DNA from: JBFLVQ01 sp040758525
GTDB lineage: Bacteria > Acidobacteriota > Blastocatellia > Chloracidobacteriales > JADJPF01
NCBI GenBank assembly: GCA_040758525.1
Contig: JBFLVQ010000007.1
Location: forward strand, 1-43,137
Direction of reading: 5' to 3'
Length of the DNA: 43,137 nucleotides
Shown here: piece after piece, positions 9,384 to 17,889 of the stretch
Layout: the number at the start of each line of letters is the position of its first letter
Numbering within the stretch: position 1 is the stretch's first letter
Notes under the pieces: generated by a model
The model's database searches: none
What the model was told of the DNA's origin: nothing
The model's input: only the letters and a program-made list of their open reading frames with translations
Position numbers and translations under genes: made by a program

Positions 9384-12300
9384 TTATCGCGGTTCACCTT
9401 GTAATACAAATGCAGCCCAATAGAATGGTGATTGCCACTGTTTTTCTGTTAGCATTGATAACTGTGCCGCTCTCAGTGCTGTCGAAGGTCTTAACCTCTC
9501 TTTTCCAAACATACCTAGATAGAAGCGCTTCATTAACTCTGCTGTTGCTGTATCACTTACATCCCATAAACTAACTAATACGCGTGCTGCTCCAGCATAG
9601 ATAAACCCTCTACTCAAACCTACTAACCCTTCACCTCTGATCTGCTTTCCTAAACCTGTCTGACAGCCACTAAGTATTACTAGTTCCGCTTGGAGTTTTA
9701 GGTTAAATACATCGTGTAGGCGTAGAAATCCATCCTGATATGCTCCATCTCGATCCACCAGAGATAGAACTATCCCTGATAACTCTGGATGTGTATTATT
9801 CAGCAATGCATGAGTAGCAAAATGTATTACAGCATACTGAGAAATATCTGAGCTAGTTGCTGCAGCTCGATTGGCATTAAAATCGAGGGCCTGCTTGCTC
9901 TGTGCCACAGGCACAAGCGCCATTATGGCTTTAGCCTCTCTGCGTGTAGCAGGTAGGCGTAGAAAACCATGCTGTAGTTTCAAGCCAGACTCTTTAGCAA
10001 CTCTCTCAAGATCCAGAAGTGGTAGCGAATCATTTCTTGTAATAGCATTTGATTCGTTAGCCACCTCTTTTATCGTGTTACTCTCACGTTTTTTGGTAAG
10101 TGCAGTCTTGACTCGCTCATCATCTTTTTCAAAGACTGGATCGGCAAACATCAAAACCGATTTTGGCGCTAAGGGACGTCTATTAAGTTCACGACGTAAT
10201 AGAGCCAGGGTCGAGATCGATGGTAGATGAATGATTTCATGCTCGATTATCAGCGGTCTATATCGAGTAGAAACTAGCTGTTGATTCTTTGATTGTCGAT
10301 TACCATTGAATGGTTCAGGCAATGATGCAAATGGTATATATTGTAAAATCTCATTATTTACAATGATCAAACGTTTCTTCTCTAACAATGGTGCTACAGG
10401 TGCTAATAACATCCTACTTAGTGCTGTAGCAGCTTCTGGATATTCAATCTCGGCCTTCTTTAGCCGTTCATCTCGCTCTGCTTGTGTCTCAAAATCTATC
10501 TGTTTATGTGCTGTCAACAGTTCATATACACGTTGCGCCATTGCCTCTATCTCAACTCGCTGTGGCAGTTCAAAACTATGAATAGAGGTTGGTGTTACTG
10601 CCCAAAGAAAACTCCTATCTGTTCCTAATGAATATTTCAGCAGCAATGTGTCATTATCTAAGACTTCTTCCTGTATCTCTCTTAAGCTAAGTGGTTGCGG
10701 TTGGGTTAGGGCTGCATAGCGGGGGCTCTGCTGTCTGATTTCTGCTTCAACCTGCTGCAATTGCTCTATTAATTTTTCAATCTCTTTTCTTAAAGACTCT
10801 ACTTGTTGAGCCGCTCTCCTGTTACCAAACAATCTTTCATACAGCTCTGCTTTAGCATTAAGCAACTGTTTTAACTTATGTTCTTGCTCAAGTAGAGCTG
10901 TATCTATCCCTTCATGAATGTCTATTCTTGATTCAGCGAGTAGATCAAGCAGACTTCTAGCGCTAGCACGTTCACTGTTCTGAAGCGCAATGGCATCATA
11001 TTTCTTTAATGGATACTGTTTATGAAGCTGCATCAATAGATCTATATAAAACTCATAGTGTTCTTGTACTGAAGCAAAATAGGATGTACGAAGAGCTTTA
11101 ATATCGATCTTAGTACGCAAAGATTCAATTAGACCAATTGCCTTCTCGGTCTGTATAAGCGCTTCGGCAGGTTCATCGTTATGACGTTTGGCTTTGGCTA
11201 TATTGAGCAATGTTGCTGCTTCACCACCCTTATTGCCAGCAACTTGCCACAATGGCAGAGCTTTATTGCCGTACTCAAGGGCCTGCTGATACTCTCCCAG
11301 TGATCTATAGACTCTCCCAATATTGTTAAGGGTGGCGGCTTCACCGACTTTATTACCAGTAGTTTGATGTAATGCCAATGCTTTACTATAGTACTCAAGC
11401 GCTTTCTGGTTCTCATTTAGCGATTTATAAACATTACCAATACCATTGAGAGTGTAGGCTTCACCAGATTTATCACTTATCGCTTGCTGTAATGTTAGTG
11501 TTTGGTTGAAGTATTCCAGTGCCTTCTGAGTATCTCCTAATAAGTTATATATCAGACTAATGTTGTTAAGGGTGGCAGCTTCTCCAGCTCTGTCCTTTAT
11601 CGCTTGTTGTAATGTTATCGCTTGCTGATAATACTCAAGCGCTTTCTGATTCTCATTTAGTGAACTGTAGAGTCTACCTATATTGTTAAGCGTGTATGCT
11701 TCGCCAGCTTTGTTACCTAGCATCTGCAGCATCGCTAGTGCTTGTTTGCAATATTCCAGCGCCTTCTGATACTCTCCCAGTGCCGTGTAAACTGCAGCCA
11801 TATTACTAAGAGTAGCAGCCTCATTATCTTTGTTGACAATGGCTTTCCTCAATAATAGCACTTTACTATAGCATTCGAGTGCCTTCTGATTCTCTCCTAT
11901 AGATCTGTAAAGTACACCTATGTTGTTAAGAGTAATAGCTTCACCTATCTTATCATCAATAGCTTGCTGCAATGACAATGCTTTATCATAGTATTCAAGT
12001 GCCGTCTGATGCTCGCTTGTCAATCTATAGACCTCACCAATACAGTTGAGCGTATAGGCTTCACCTAACTTATTACCGATCACTTGCTGTAATGTTAATG
12101 CTTGATTGAAGTATTCGAGTGCTTGCTGATTATCTCCTAATAAATTATGCATCAGACCAATATTATTGAGTGTAACAGCTTGAAAATATTTGTCACCGAT
12201 AGCCTGCCACAATGGTAGCGCCTGAAGAAAACATTCCCGTGCTTTCTCTCTATTTCCCAACAAAAATTGCGTATTGCCTATCTCGCCTAGCGTTAGTGTC

Positions 12301-12935
12301 TCCTCATAGCGTCTACCGATAGCTCTCCATAGTCGCAGTGACTCTAGATACTTATCGATTGCCTTTCTACGCGATTCGGCAATCTCTGCCTTTCTCAGGT
12401 TGTTTGCTGCTAAATACTCTGCCTGTGCGGTTATACAATCTTTATCTGGTGCTGTGAATGGTCGCTGGTCTACTATCTTTAACTGATAATGTCCTGCGGT
12501 AGCATTCTTATCCAGAGCGCGCACATCCAATTGATAGTTTGCGGTTGTTTGAGCTATTAGAAATACTGACTCTAACCCTTGTTTTCCATTCAGTCTATTG
12601 ACTTCAATCAATTGCTTTCCATTTGGATCAAGTAGTGTCACAACCAGATCTATTCCACGTTGCTCAACAGCTACATGTAGGAACTGTTCGGAAATAAGTT
12701 TAATTTTATATGAGTGAATCTCACTGCCTGTCAATTCACGATCAATTACCCTGCCTTGCTCAAGCAAGTCAGTAACTTTATCTGTGCTTGCCTGGCTATC
12801 CACACCATTACTAACTTCTCTTAGTAATGAAGCTTCTTGCCCTTGTGCTATTATCATTGGCCTAACGCCTAGCAAGAGGATCAGTAATAGACCAAGTTTA
12901 AGATGTACAACGGGATGATACTTAACGTATGACAT
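9384..12935 (-). CDS. Secreted TPR-CHAT (caspase-like) protein
   Basis: An 1183-residue protein. A signal peptide or anchor lies at residues 10-30 (LGLLLILLLGVRP, then IIAQGQ). A beta-rich domain follows (about 50-160; SEIHSYKIKL, EQRGIDLVVTL). Next comes a run of about a dozen TPR units (about 175-610) of roughly 40 residues each, with the repeating pattern GEAYTLNNIGxVYxxLGE...QKALEYY. After a helical stretch, the C-terminal CHAT domain (about 860-1183) has His1042 in HFATHAL and Cys1091 in ILSGCQTG, the expected cysteine-protease dyad. CHAT proteins can be proteases triggered through their TPR partner-binding region. The exported architecture suggests a cell-surface or periplasmic role. 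No partner gene is adjacent. The near-identical TPR units also make repeated DNA between 11.2 and 12.3 kb. Confidence 0.85.
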   Translation of the reverse strand: MSYVKYHPVVHLKLGLLLILLLGVRPMIIAQGQEASLLREVSNGVDSQASTDKVTDLLEQGRVIDRELTGSEIHSYKIKLISEQFLHVAVEQRGIDLVVTLLDPNGKQLIEVNRLNGKQGLESVFLIAQTTANYQLDVRALDKNATAGHYQLKIVDQRPFTAPDKDCITAQAEYLAANNLRKAEIAESRRKAIDKYLESLRLWRAIGRRYEETLTLGEIGNTQFLLGNREKARECFLQALPLWQAIGDKYFQAVTLNNIGLMHNLLGDNQQALEYFNQALTLQQVIGNKLGEAYTLNCIGEVYRLTSEHQTALEYYDKALSLQQAIDDKIGEAITLNNIGVLYRSIGENQKALECYSKVLLLRKAIVNKDNEAATLSNMAAVYTALGEYQKALEYCKQALAMLQMLGNKAGEAYTLNNIGRLYSSLNENQKALEYYQQAITLQQAIKDRAGEAATLNNISLIYNLLGDTQKALEYFNQTLTLQQAISDKSGEAYTLNGIGNVYKSLNENQKALEYYSKALALHQTTGNKVGEAATLNNIGRVYRSLGEYQQALEYGNKALPLWQVAGNKGGEAATLLNIAKAKRHNDEPAEALIQTEKAIGLIESLRTKIDIKALRTSYFASVQEHYEFYIDLLMQLHKQYPLKKYDAIALQNSERASARSLLDLLAESRIDIHEGIDTALLEQEHKLKQLLNAKAELYERLFGNRRAAQQVESLRKEIEKLIEQLQQVEAEIRQQSPRYAALTQPQPLSLREIQEEVLDNDTLLLKYSLGTDRSFLWAVTPTSIHSFELPQRVEIEAMAQRVYELLTAHKQIDFETQAERDERLKKAEIEYPEAATALSRMLLAPVAPLLEKKRLIIVNNEILQYIPFASLPEPFNGNRQSKNQQLVSTRYRPLIIEHEIIHLPSISTLALLRRELNRRPLAPKSVLMFADPVFEKDDERVKTALTKKRESNTIKEVANESNAITRNDSLPLLDLERVAKESGLKLQHGFLRLPATRREAKAIMALVPVAQSKQALDFNANRAAATSSDISQYAVIHFATHALLNNTHPELSGIVLSLVDRDGAYQDGFLRLHDVFNLKLQAELVILSGCQTGLGKQIRGEGLVGLSRGFIYAGAARVLVSLWDVSDTATAELMKRFYLGMFGKERLRPSTALRAAQLSMLTEKQWQSPFYWAAFVLQGEPR

Positions 12936-13126
12936 GGATCACTCCATTACCAAGCCTATGCTAACTGCTACGATAATTAATTTTGTTCTAATTCACCTCT
13001 AACTTGCTGTTTACCATGAGCAGATAGTTGTTGCAATATATCAATCCTGCAGTCTAGAAGAACCTTAGATCCGTTTCAACACCAAGTAAGAGATAGGCAA
13101 TCTCTTTGGCTCACTGTATATTCATT

Positions 13127-13146
13127 AGCTGACTAGAGCTGACTAG
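13127..13146. repeat. Tandem 10-bp repeat upstream of padR
   Basis: AGCTGACTAG occurs twice in direct succession (13127-13136 and 13137-13146), just upstream of the PadR operator. It may be a chance feature of the promoter region. Confidence 0.4.
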
Positions 13147-13173
13147 TCTCTCAATTTAGCTACTATTTACATT

Positions 13174-13194
13174 ATACCTTGTATACTAAGGTAT
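13174..13194. promoter_or_regulatory. PadR-type operator palindrome
   Basis: ATACCTT (13174-13180), GTATACT, AAGGTAT (13188-13194): 7-bp arms are exact reverse complements around a centre containing GTATAC. It sits 4 bp upstream of the GTG of the PadR-like gene. Its form resembles operators bound by small PadR regulators, so it is a likely autoregulatory site. Confidence 0.62.
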
Positions 13195-13198
13195 CAAT

Positions 13199-13540
13199 GT
13201 GAAAGAGATCAATGACCAAGATCAAATGACTGGGGACAAGTGGGAAATACAGCTACGTAAAGGATGTCTTGAGCTAGCAATACTGGCTACGTTATGGAGT
13301 GGAAAACTCTATGGGCTTGAGATACTGCAGTGGCTAGGTAGCGATTCCGATTTAATCATATCAGAAGGAACCGTCTATTCACTGCTCAACCGCTTAAAAA
13401 CATTGGGAATGGAAGAGAGCGAGTACTTGAGGCAGATTAAAATGATGCCAGCACACATACCATTAAATGAGGTCTGGTTTGCTGCGTCTTCTTCAGATCC
13501 TGAAGTCCATTCGGACGAATTTTTAAGTTTAGCTCCCTGA
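13199..13540 (+). pseudogene. PadR-family regulator, 3' part replaced
   Basis: Residues about 15-80 of this 113-residue frame are a normal PadR winged helix: WEIQLRKGCLELAILATLWSGKLYGLEIL, with the later part ISEGTVYSLLNRLKTLGMEESE also expected. After about position 13430 the sequence stops resembling PadR: the usual wing (G-x-P-R-K-Y-Y) and C-terminal helix are missing and are replaced by unrelated residues up to the stop at 13540. The frame therefore looks like the front of a real regulator joined to foreign or decayed DNA. The GTG at 13199 lacks a clear ribosome site; an internal ATG at 13226 is an alternative start. The integron-like cassette starts about 120 bp after the stop, and recombination there may have caused the break. 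Confidence 0.6.
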
Positions 13541-13660
13541 CTCATATATTGAGAACCTAGATCGCTATGTTGATAATTAGGAGAGACTTGATTGTCCAAT
13601 GATAGAAACAGTCGATGATTAATTGAGTTAAAAATAGAATGTTGCTATTATAAATCTTTT

Positions 13661-14136
13661 GTTAAGCGTTCACAGAGAGTTGCTTGCGGATCGAGGGACA
13701 CTCATGTCAGAGATTACGAAAGTCAGGTTCGTGCTTGCAGTCCTTGATCTAAAGAGATCAACGGACTACTACTCATCGGTGCTTGGGCTGGCAATCGACT
13801 TTGAAGCCCCGGGCTGGTCGTTTCTATCGCGTGGCAGCTTTCGCGTCATGCTGGGTGAATGCACTGACGCCATTCCTCCAGGAGACTTGGGGGACCATTC
13901 CTACTACGGATACATCACGGTCAACGATATTGATGCTCTCTACAGTGAGTATGAGCAGTCCGGAGCACAGTTCACTCAAGGGGTGGCCAACAAACCATGG
14001 GGTATGCGTGAGTTTGGCATTCGCACGATAGACGGCCATAGACTCATGTTTGGTCAAGAGCTATGAGCAACAACGCATTGGCGACTAACAAGGCCCTGCA
14101 GGCGACGCGCGAAACGCGCACGCCTGATGGCAGACG
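13661..14136 (+). mobile_element. Solitary integron-like gene cassette
   Basis: The left boundary is GTTAAGC (13661-13667) and the right boundary GTTAAGT (14136-14142). Both fit the GTTRRRY core at which integron recombination takes place. Between them lie one gene and, directly after its stop, an attC-like site. The roughly 475-bp length, the single gene and the gene-attC order are what a cassette should have. The sequence is visibly richer in GC than both flanks. No integrase gene is in the window, so this may be a cassette that landed at a secondary site or a relic of a larger array. Confidence 0.68.
13704..14066 (+). CDS. VOC-superfamily (glyoxalase/bleomycin-resistance fold) protein
   Basis: A 120-residue protein with a full VOC fold: VRFVLAVLDLKRSTDYYSSVLGL at the N-terminus, the middle YGYITVNDIDALYSEYEQSG, and the C-terminal strand REFGIRTIDGHRLMFGQEL with a likely metal-ligand region. 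The ATG at 13704 has a GAGG site at normal spacing; a longer frame from 13659 has no such support. VOC proteins include glyoxalases, dioxygenases and antibiotic-binding proteins; the substrate cannot be told here. VOC genes are frequent cargo of integron cassettes, in agreement with the boundaries seen on each side. Its base composition differs from the flanking genes, which supports acquisition. Confidence 0.82.
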   Translation: MSEITKVRFVLAVLDLKRSTDYYSSVLGLAIDFEAPGWSFLSRGSFRVMLGECTDAIPPGDLGDHSYYGYITVNDIDALYSEYEQSGAQFTQGVANKPWGMREFGIRTIDGHRLMFGQEL

Positions 14137-14142
14137 TTAAGT
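14083..14142 (+). repeat. attC-like recombination site
   Basis: About 60 nt starting 16 nt after the VOC stop. CTAACAAGGC near the left end and GCAGACGTTAAGT at the right end resemble the outer arms of attC sites. The central arms CAGGCGACGCGCG and CGCGCACGCCTG pair imperfectly around a short AAA loop. The left core (GACTAAC) departs at one base from the RYYYAAC consensus. The right core GTTAAGT fits exactly. Confidence 0.66.
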
Positions 14143-14220
14143 TACTTTCTATCGATATTAACTAGTATCTGGAGTCATAGGCGATTCAGAATTTTAAATA
14201 GGGTTAATCAGGATAAGTTT

Positions 14221-15588
14221 GTGAACAAGATCGATTGCCAATTTAGTGCAGAAGAGATTATCCAAATGTTGAAGGAAGCACGTGCTCGCACCCTAGAGCT
14301 GGTTGCTGACCTTAGTGACGAGCAGATGATGGCGGAAAAACTCGATATTATTAATCCGCCGCTTTGGGAGATAGGGCATATAGCTTGGTTTCAGGAAAAT
14401 TGGGCTTTACGTCACCTGCGCAAGCATCAACCGATATTGGTAAATGGCGATGAGCTTTATGATTCTGCCAAGGTAGCACATGATACTCGTTGGGATTTGC
14501 CTTTGCCGTCCAGGCAACAGACACTCTCTTATATGCAGCAGGTGCTCGATCTTGTGATTGAAGAACTTTCTTCCCATCCTAATGCAGAAGAGATCTATTT
14601 TCATCTATTACCACTATTTCATGAAGATATGCATGCAGAAGCACTCACTTATACCAGGCAAACAATGAGATATCCGACCCCGCTTTTGACTCCCAGCTCC
14701 AGTTTGCCTAAAAATTTTCTCCCTACAATCCCAACTAACGATCAAGTAACGATCAGTAATCTTGGCGGGCCATTGCCAGGCGATGTTGAAATTCCTGGTG
14801 GATCCTTGCTATTAGGTGCAACAACCAGCCAGCCTTTTGTTTTTGATAACGAAAAATGGGGGCATTGGGTCGATATTGCCCCTTTCTGTATTGCTCGTGC
14901 TCCTGTTACTAATATCGAGTTTGCTGCCTTTGTTGATGATCAGGGTTATCAATATCAATCTTGGTGGAGCGAAGCAGGTTGGGTGTGGCGACAAAGAGTT
15001 GACACACAACATCCGCGCTACTGGCATAGAGAATCAAATGGTAGATGGTTCTGCTGGCAATTCGATCGTTTAATTCCACTCCCTGAACATCAGCCGGTTA
15101 TTCATATCAGTTGGTTCGAGGCAGAAGCCTATTGTCGGTGGGCTGGCAGGCGACTACCTAGTGAAGCAGAATGGGAGATGGCAGCATCGACTGAGCCGGG
15201 TTTCAATAGAGAGGATAAGTCTGTAATGGTAGAGTACAAGCGAAACTTTCCTTGGGGAGATACTTTTCCCAACTGGGCAATGGCCAATCTTGACTGGCAA
15301 GCAATGGGCTGCCTCGATGTCGGTGCTTTGCCTGCTAGTGAAAGCGCTTGGGGATGCCGTCAGATGATTGGTAATGTATGGGAGTGGACAGCTAGCACTT
15401 TTCTTCCTTATCCAGGATTTATCATTGATCCTTATAAAGAATACTCTGCGCCATGGTTTGGCACTCAAAAAGTTTTACGTGGCGGTTGTTGGACAACACG
15501 AGCACGTTTAATTCGTAACACCTGGCGTAACTTCTACACTCCAGATCGACGAGATGTCTTTGCTGGTTTCCGAACTTGCGCAACATGA
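14221..15588 (+). CDS. senA: Selenoneine synthase SenA (EgtB-type sulfoxide-synthase family)
   Basis: A 455-residue non-haem iron enzyme of the EgtB family. The N-terminal DinB-like domain holds the iron ligands His53 (IGHIAWF) and His134/His138 (LFHEDMHAE). The C-terminal FGE-sulfatase domain (about 190-455) has PVTNIEFAAF, RLPSEAEWEMAA, IGNVWEWTAS and LRGGCW. EgtB itself makes the C-S bond of ergothioneine; the homologue SenA makes the C-Se bond of selenoneine with a selenosugar donor. The SenA reading rests mainly on context: the next gene is SenB-like, its start overlaps this stop in ATGA, and selD follows. No egtD-like gene for hercynine is in the window. The start is GTG, with AGGA 8 nt upstream. 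An ergothioneine role is the alternative. Confidence 0.82.
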   Translation: MNKIDCQFSAEEIIQMLKEARARTLELVADLSDEQMMAEKLDIINPPLWEIGHIAWFQENWALRHLRKHQPILVNGDELYDSAKVAHDTRWDLPLPSRQQTLSYMQQVLDLVIEELSSHPNAEEIYFHLLPLFHEDMHAEALTYTRQTMRYPTPLLTPSSSLPKNFLPTIPTNDQVTISNLGGPLPGDVEIPGGSLLLGATTSQPFVFDNEKWGHWVDIAPFCIARAPVTNIEFAAFVDDQGYQYQSWWSEAGWVWRQRVDTQHPRYWHRESNGRWFCWQFDRLIPLPEHQPVIHISWFEAEAYCRWAGRRLPSEAEWEMAASTEPGFNREDKSVMVEYKRNFPWGDTFPNWAMANLDWQAMGCLDVGALPASESAWGCRQMIGNVWEWTASTFLPYPGFIIDPYKEYSAPWFGTQKVLRGGCWTTRARLIRNTWRNFYTPDRRDVFAGFRTCAT

Positions 15589-16532
15589 ATATCGAACTTA
15601 TTACACCCCTAATTAACAATACAACAAATGGTAATTACGTCACTGCCCAACGCGTTGGCAGTATACTGCGTCAACTCGGCCACCAAGTAACCATCAGCCA
15701 TCGTTACGATAGTAAACCCTGCGATCTGTTGCTTGCTCTACATGCATTACACAGTTATGAGTCGATCAAACTGTTTCATGATCGCTACCCCAATCGACCA
15801 CTAATTGTTATGTTAACGGGCACAGATCTCTATAATTACATTAACATAGCTTCCCAAGCGCGAAGATCGCTGGAACTGGCTACGCGGCTAGTGGTACTGC
15901 AGAAGAGGGGGCTATTAGCCATACCTGAACACTTACGCGAAAAAACACGAGTAATTTATCAATCTTCACACACTATTAAACGAACCACACTCAGTACAGA
16001 ATATTTCCAGGTGTGCGTTATTGGTAATCTGCGCCAAGAAAAAGATCCTTTACGCACTGCCTTGGCAGTGCGTAAACTCCCAGCTTCTTCACGTGTACGT
16101 GTAATTCATGTTGGCCAAGCACTAAACGATGAGATGGAGAAGAGTATTCTAGCCGAGATTGCTGACAATCCACGCTACCAATGGGTTGGTCCACTGACGC
16201 ACCAAGAGACAAAAAAAGTTTTAGCGGCCAGTCATTTGGTATCGATTACTTCCCGTATGGAAGGTAGTTCCAATGTTCTATGTGAGGCATTGGCAGCTTC
16301 CTTACCCGTTATCGCTTCTTATATTCCTGGTCTGATCGGTACTTTAGGCGAAGATTATCCAGGCTATTTTCCTGTTGGTGATACCGATTCACTTACCAAA
16401 TTGATTGATAGAACTGAAACAGATGCAAGTTTTTATCAGAAACTCCAACAACACTGCGCTCAACTATCATTTCTAGTTGATCCTGATAATGAACGACGAT
16501 GTTGGCAGCAATTGCTGGCCGAGATCGCTTAA
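15585..16532 (+). CDS. senB: Selenosugar synthase SenB (glycosyltransferase-like)
   Basis: A 315-residue GT-B-type protein. The N-terminus matches the SenB pattern: NYVTAQRVGSILRQLGHQV, then CDLLLALHALHSYESI and LIVMLTGTDLYNYI. The C-terminal half holds the nucleotide-sugar site (VIGNLRQEKDPLRTA, SRMEGSSNVLCEALAASLPV). Known SenB couples selenophosphate to a UDP-sugar to give a selenosugar, the selenium donor for SenA. The ATG at 15585 overlaps the senA stop by ATGA, so the two are translationally coupled; a TTG at 15576 would add three residues and is less likely. SelD begins 7 bp after this stop. Without the context it could be called only a generic glycosyltransferase, but the N-terminal motif supports SenB well. 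Confidence 0.85.
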   Translation: MNIELITPLINNTTNGNYVTAQRVGSILRQLGHQVTISHRYDSKPCDLLLALHALHSYESIKLFHDRYPNRPLIVMLTGTDLYNYINIASQARRSLELATRLVVLQKRGLLAIPEHLREKTRVIYQSSHTIKRTTLSTEYFQVCVIGNLRQEKDPLRTALAVRKLPASSRVRVIHVGQALNDEMEKSILAEIADNPRYQWVGPLTHQETKKVLAASHLVSITSRMEGSSNVLCEALAASLPVIASYIPGLIGTLGEDYPGYFPVGDTDSLTKLIDRTETDASFYQKLQQHCAQLSFLVDPDNERRCWQQLLAEIA

Positions 16533-16539
16533 AACAATT

Positions 16540-17589
16540 ATGGAAAAAATTAGATTAACTGCTTTAACAAACTACGCTGGTTGAGCGGCCAAAATCGCGC
16601 CTCGCGATCTGGCTCAAGTTTTGAGTCGCTTGCCTAAGCTACCGATTAACAATAAGCTGCTAGTTGGCTTTGAAACAGCAGACGATGCCGGTGTCTACAA
16701 ACTTACCGAAGAGTTAGCATTAGTACAGACTGTCGATTTTTTTACTCCTATAGTTGATGACCCATATATTTTTGGTAGGATTGCTGCTATCAATTCGCTC
16801 AGCGATATTTGGGCAATGGGTGGGGATACATTAACTGCACTGGCAATAGCGGCCTTTCCTATGGCTGAGGTACCCCAAGATGTATTAGCTGAAATAGTGC
16901 GTGGGGGAGCAGAAGCACTGATGGAACATGACGTCAGTCTGCTTGGTGGTCATACAGTAGAAGATCATAACCTTAAGTTTGGCTATGCAATTACGGGAAT
17001 AATCGATCCAAAAAAGATCATACTTAACTCTAGTGCACAAGCTGGCGACACGCTTGTGTTAACCAAGCGACTAGGCACTGGCATAATCGGCACAGCCATT
17101 AAGTTCGGATGCGCTTGCGATGAGGCCGTTACTGCTGCGACTGAAGGAATGTTGACATCAAATCGATTGACAGCAGAAATAATGCGCAAGTTAGGCGTAC
17201 ATGCAGCTACCGATGTGACTGGCTTTGGGTTGCTAGGACATAGTTATGAAATGGCAAAGGGTAGCAGGGTTACTTTCCAGATCAATCCCGAAAGAGTTCT
17301 GGTTCTACCCAAAGCCCTAGATTTGGCAGCGGAAAAGATCCTTACTCGTGGCGATCGCACAAATCGCGAATATCTGGGTAAGGAAGTTGAGTTTGCGCCT
17401 GAAGTATCAGATCCAATGCGTTCAGTGCTATTCGATCCGCAAACATCAGGAGGGATGCTCATTAGTATTTCTGCTGAGAAAGCCCCATTATTGCTGGCAG
17501 AACTGCTCAATGCAGGTATTGTCGCGTCCGAAATTGGTCGAGTAGTCGAATATAGCGGTAAATATCTTCAAATCAAACCAGCTAATTAG
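16540..17589 (+). CDS. selD: Selenide, water dikinase SelD/SenC, itself a selenoprotein (UGA at codon 15)
   Basis: Makes selenophosphate from selenide and ATP. Starting at ATG 16540, the frame reads MEKIRLTALTNYAG, then UGA (16582-16584), then AAKIAPRDLAQVLSRLPKL, and stays open to the TAG at 17589: 349 residues with Sec15. In this family the active-site residue before the conserved Lys is Cys or Sec, and the UGA falls exactly there (G-U-A-A-K). Later family motifs are present: DDAGVYKL, TVDFFTPIVDDPYIFG, INSLSDIWAMGG and LLGGHTVEDHNLKFG. A start after the UGA (for example TTG 16621) would remove the catalytic segment. A hairpin able to act as SECIS overlaps and follows the UGA. The gene closes the sen operon, 7 bp after senB, so it may supply both selenoneine and selenocysteine synthesis. 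Confidence 0.92.
16581..16617 (+). promoter_or_regulatory. Predicted SECIS hairpin in selD
   Basis: A lower stem TTGAGC (16581-16586, containing the UGA) pairs with GCTCAA (16612-16617). An upper stem ATCGCG (16594-16599) pairs exactly with CGCGAT (16603-16608). Opening the top pair gives a 5-nt loop. The upper stem begins 9-11 nt after UGA, as in bacterial SECIS elements. The loop lacks the GGU seen in E. coli fdhF. Confidence 0.72.
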
Positions 17590-17889
17590 CTGTGGAGTTT
17601 TGAGAAGACTACTGGATCGGGTTTTGCTACAAATCAGCAGGATGCTTGATAAACTGTAATAAATTGTTAGGGTAAACAACGCTTTTCAAGCGGCAAAGTA
17701 TTTGGTAAGATGAACGCTACCTAGTAGGTATTTGCTTTTAAGTGTTAGTAAAAGTGTTCCCAATCAGTGAGATTTAAGAGTAAGCATCTACACCGATCTG
17801 AGTATTATCATAGTTCGACAGTAACAATCTAAAACCGGCTTTGAGGTCTTTTCCAGGCAGAGTTAATTGCAATAAAGGGGGCTGGTAAA
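17590..17889. other. Spacer between selD and the methyltransferase
   Basis: These 300 bp hold no gene, tRNA or strong hairpin that I can see. The last part carries a purine-rich ribosome site (AAAGGGGG at about 17876-17883) for the next gene. A separate promoter may lie here, so the methyltransferase need not share the sen transcript. Confidence 0.45.

Noticed and set aside
11200..12300. Regularly spaced repeats that might suggest a CRISPR array
   Set aside because: They are about 120-bp units inside a coding frame and correspond to TPR motifs.
13538..13560. UGA at the end of the PadR-like frame as a further Sec codon
   Set aside because: The frame closes again within four codons and no hairpin follows.
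14064..14142. UGA at the end of the VOC gene as a Sec codon, because a hairpin follows
   Set aside because: The VOC fold is complete at this stop, and the hairpin is better explained as attC.
17590..17889. A tRNA-Sec or other tRNA in the selD-mddA spacer
   Set aside because: No acceptor stem, T-arm GTTCRA context or CCA end could be made to fit.
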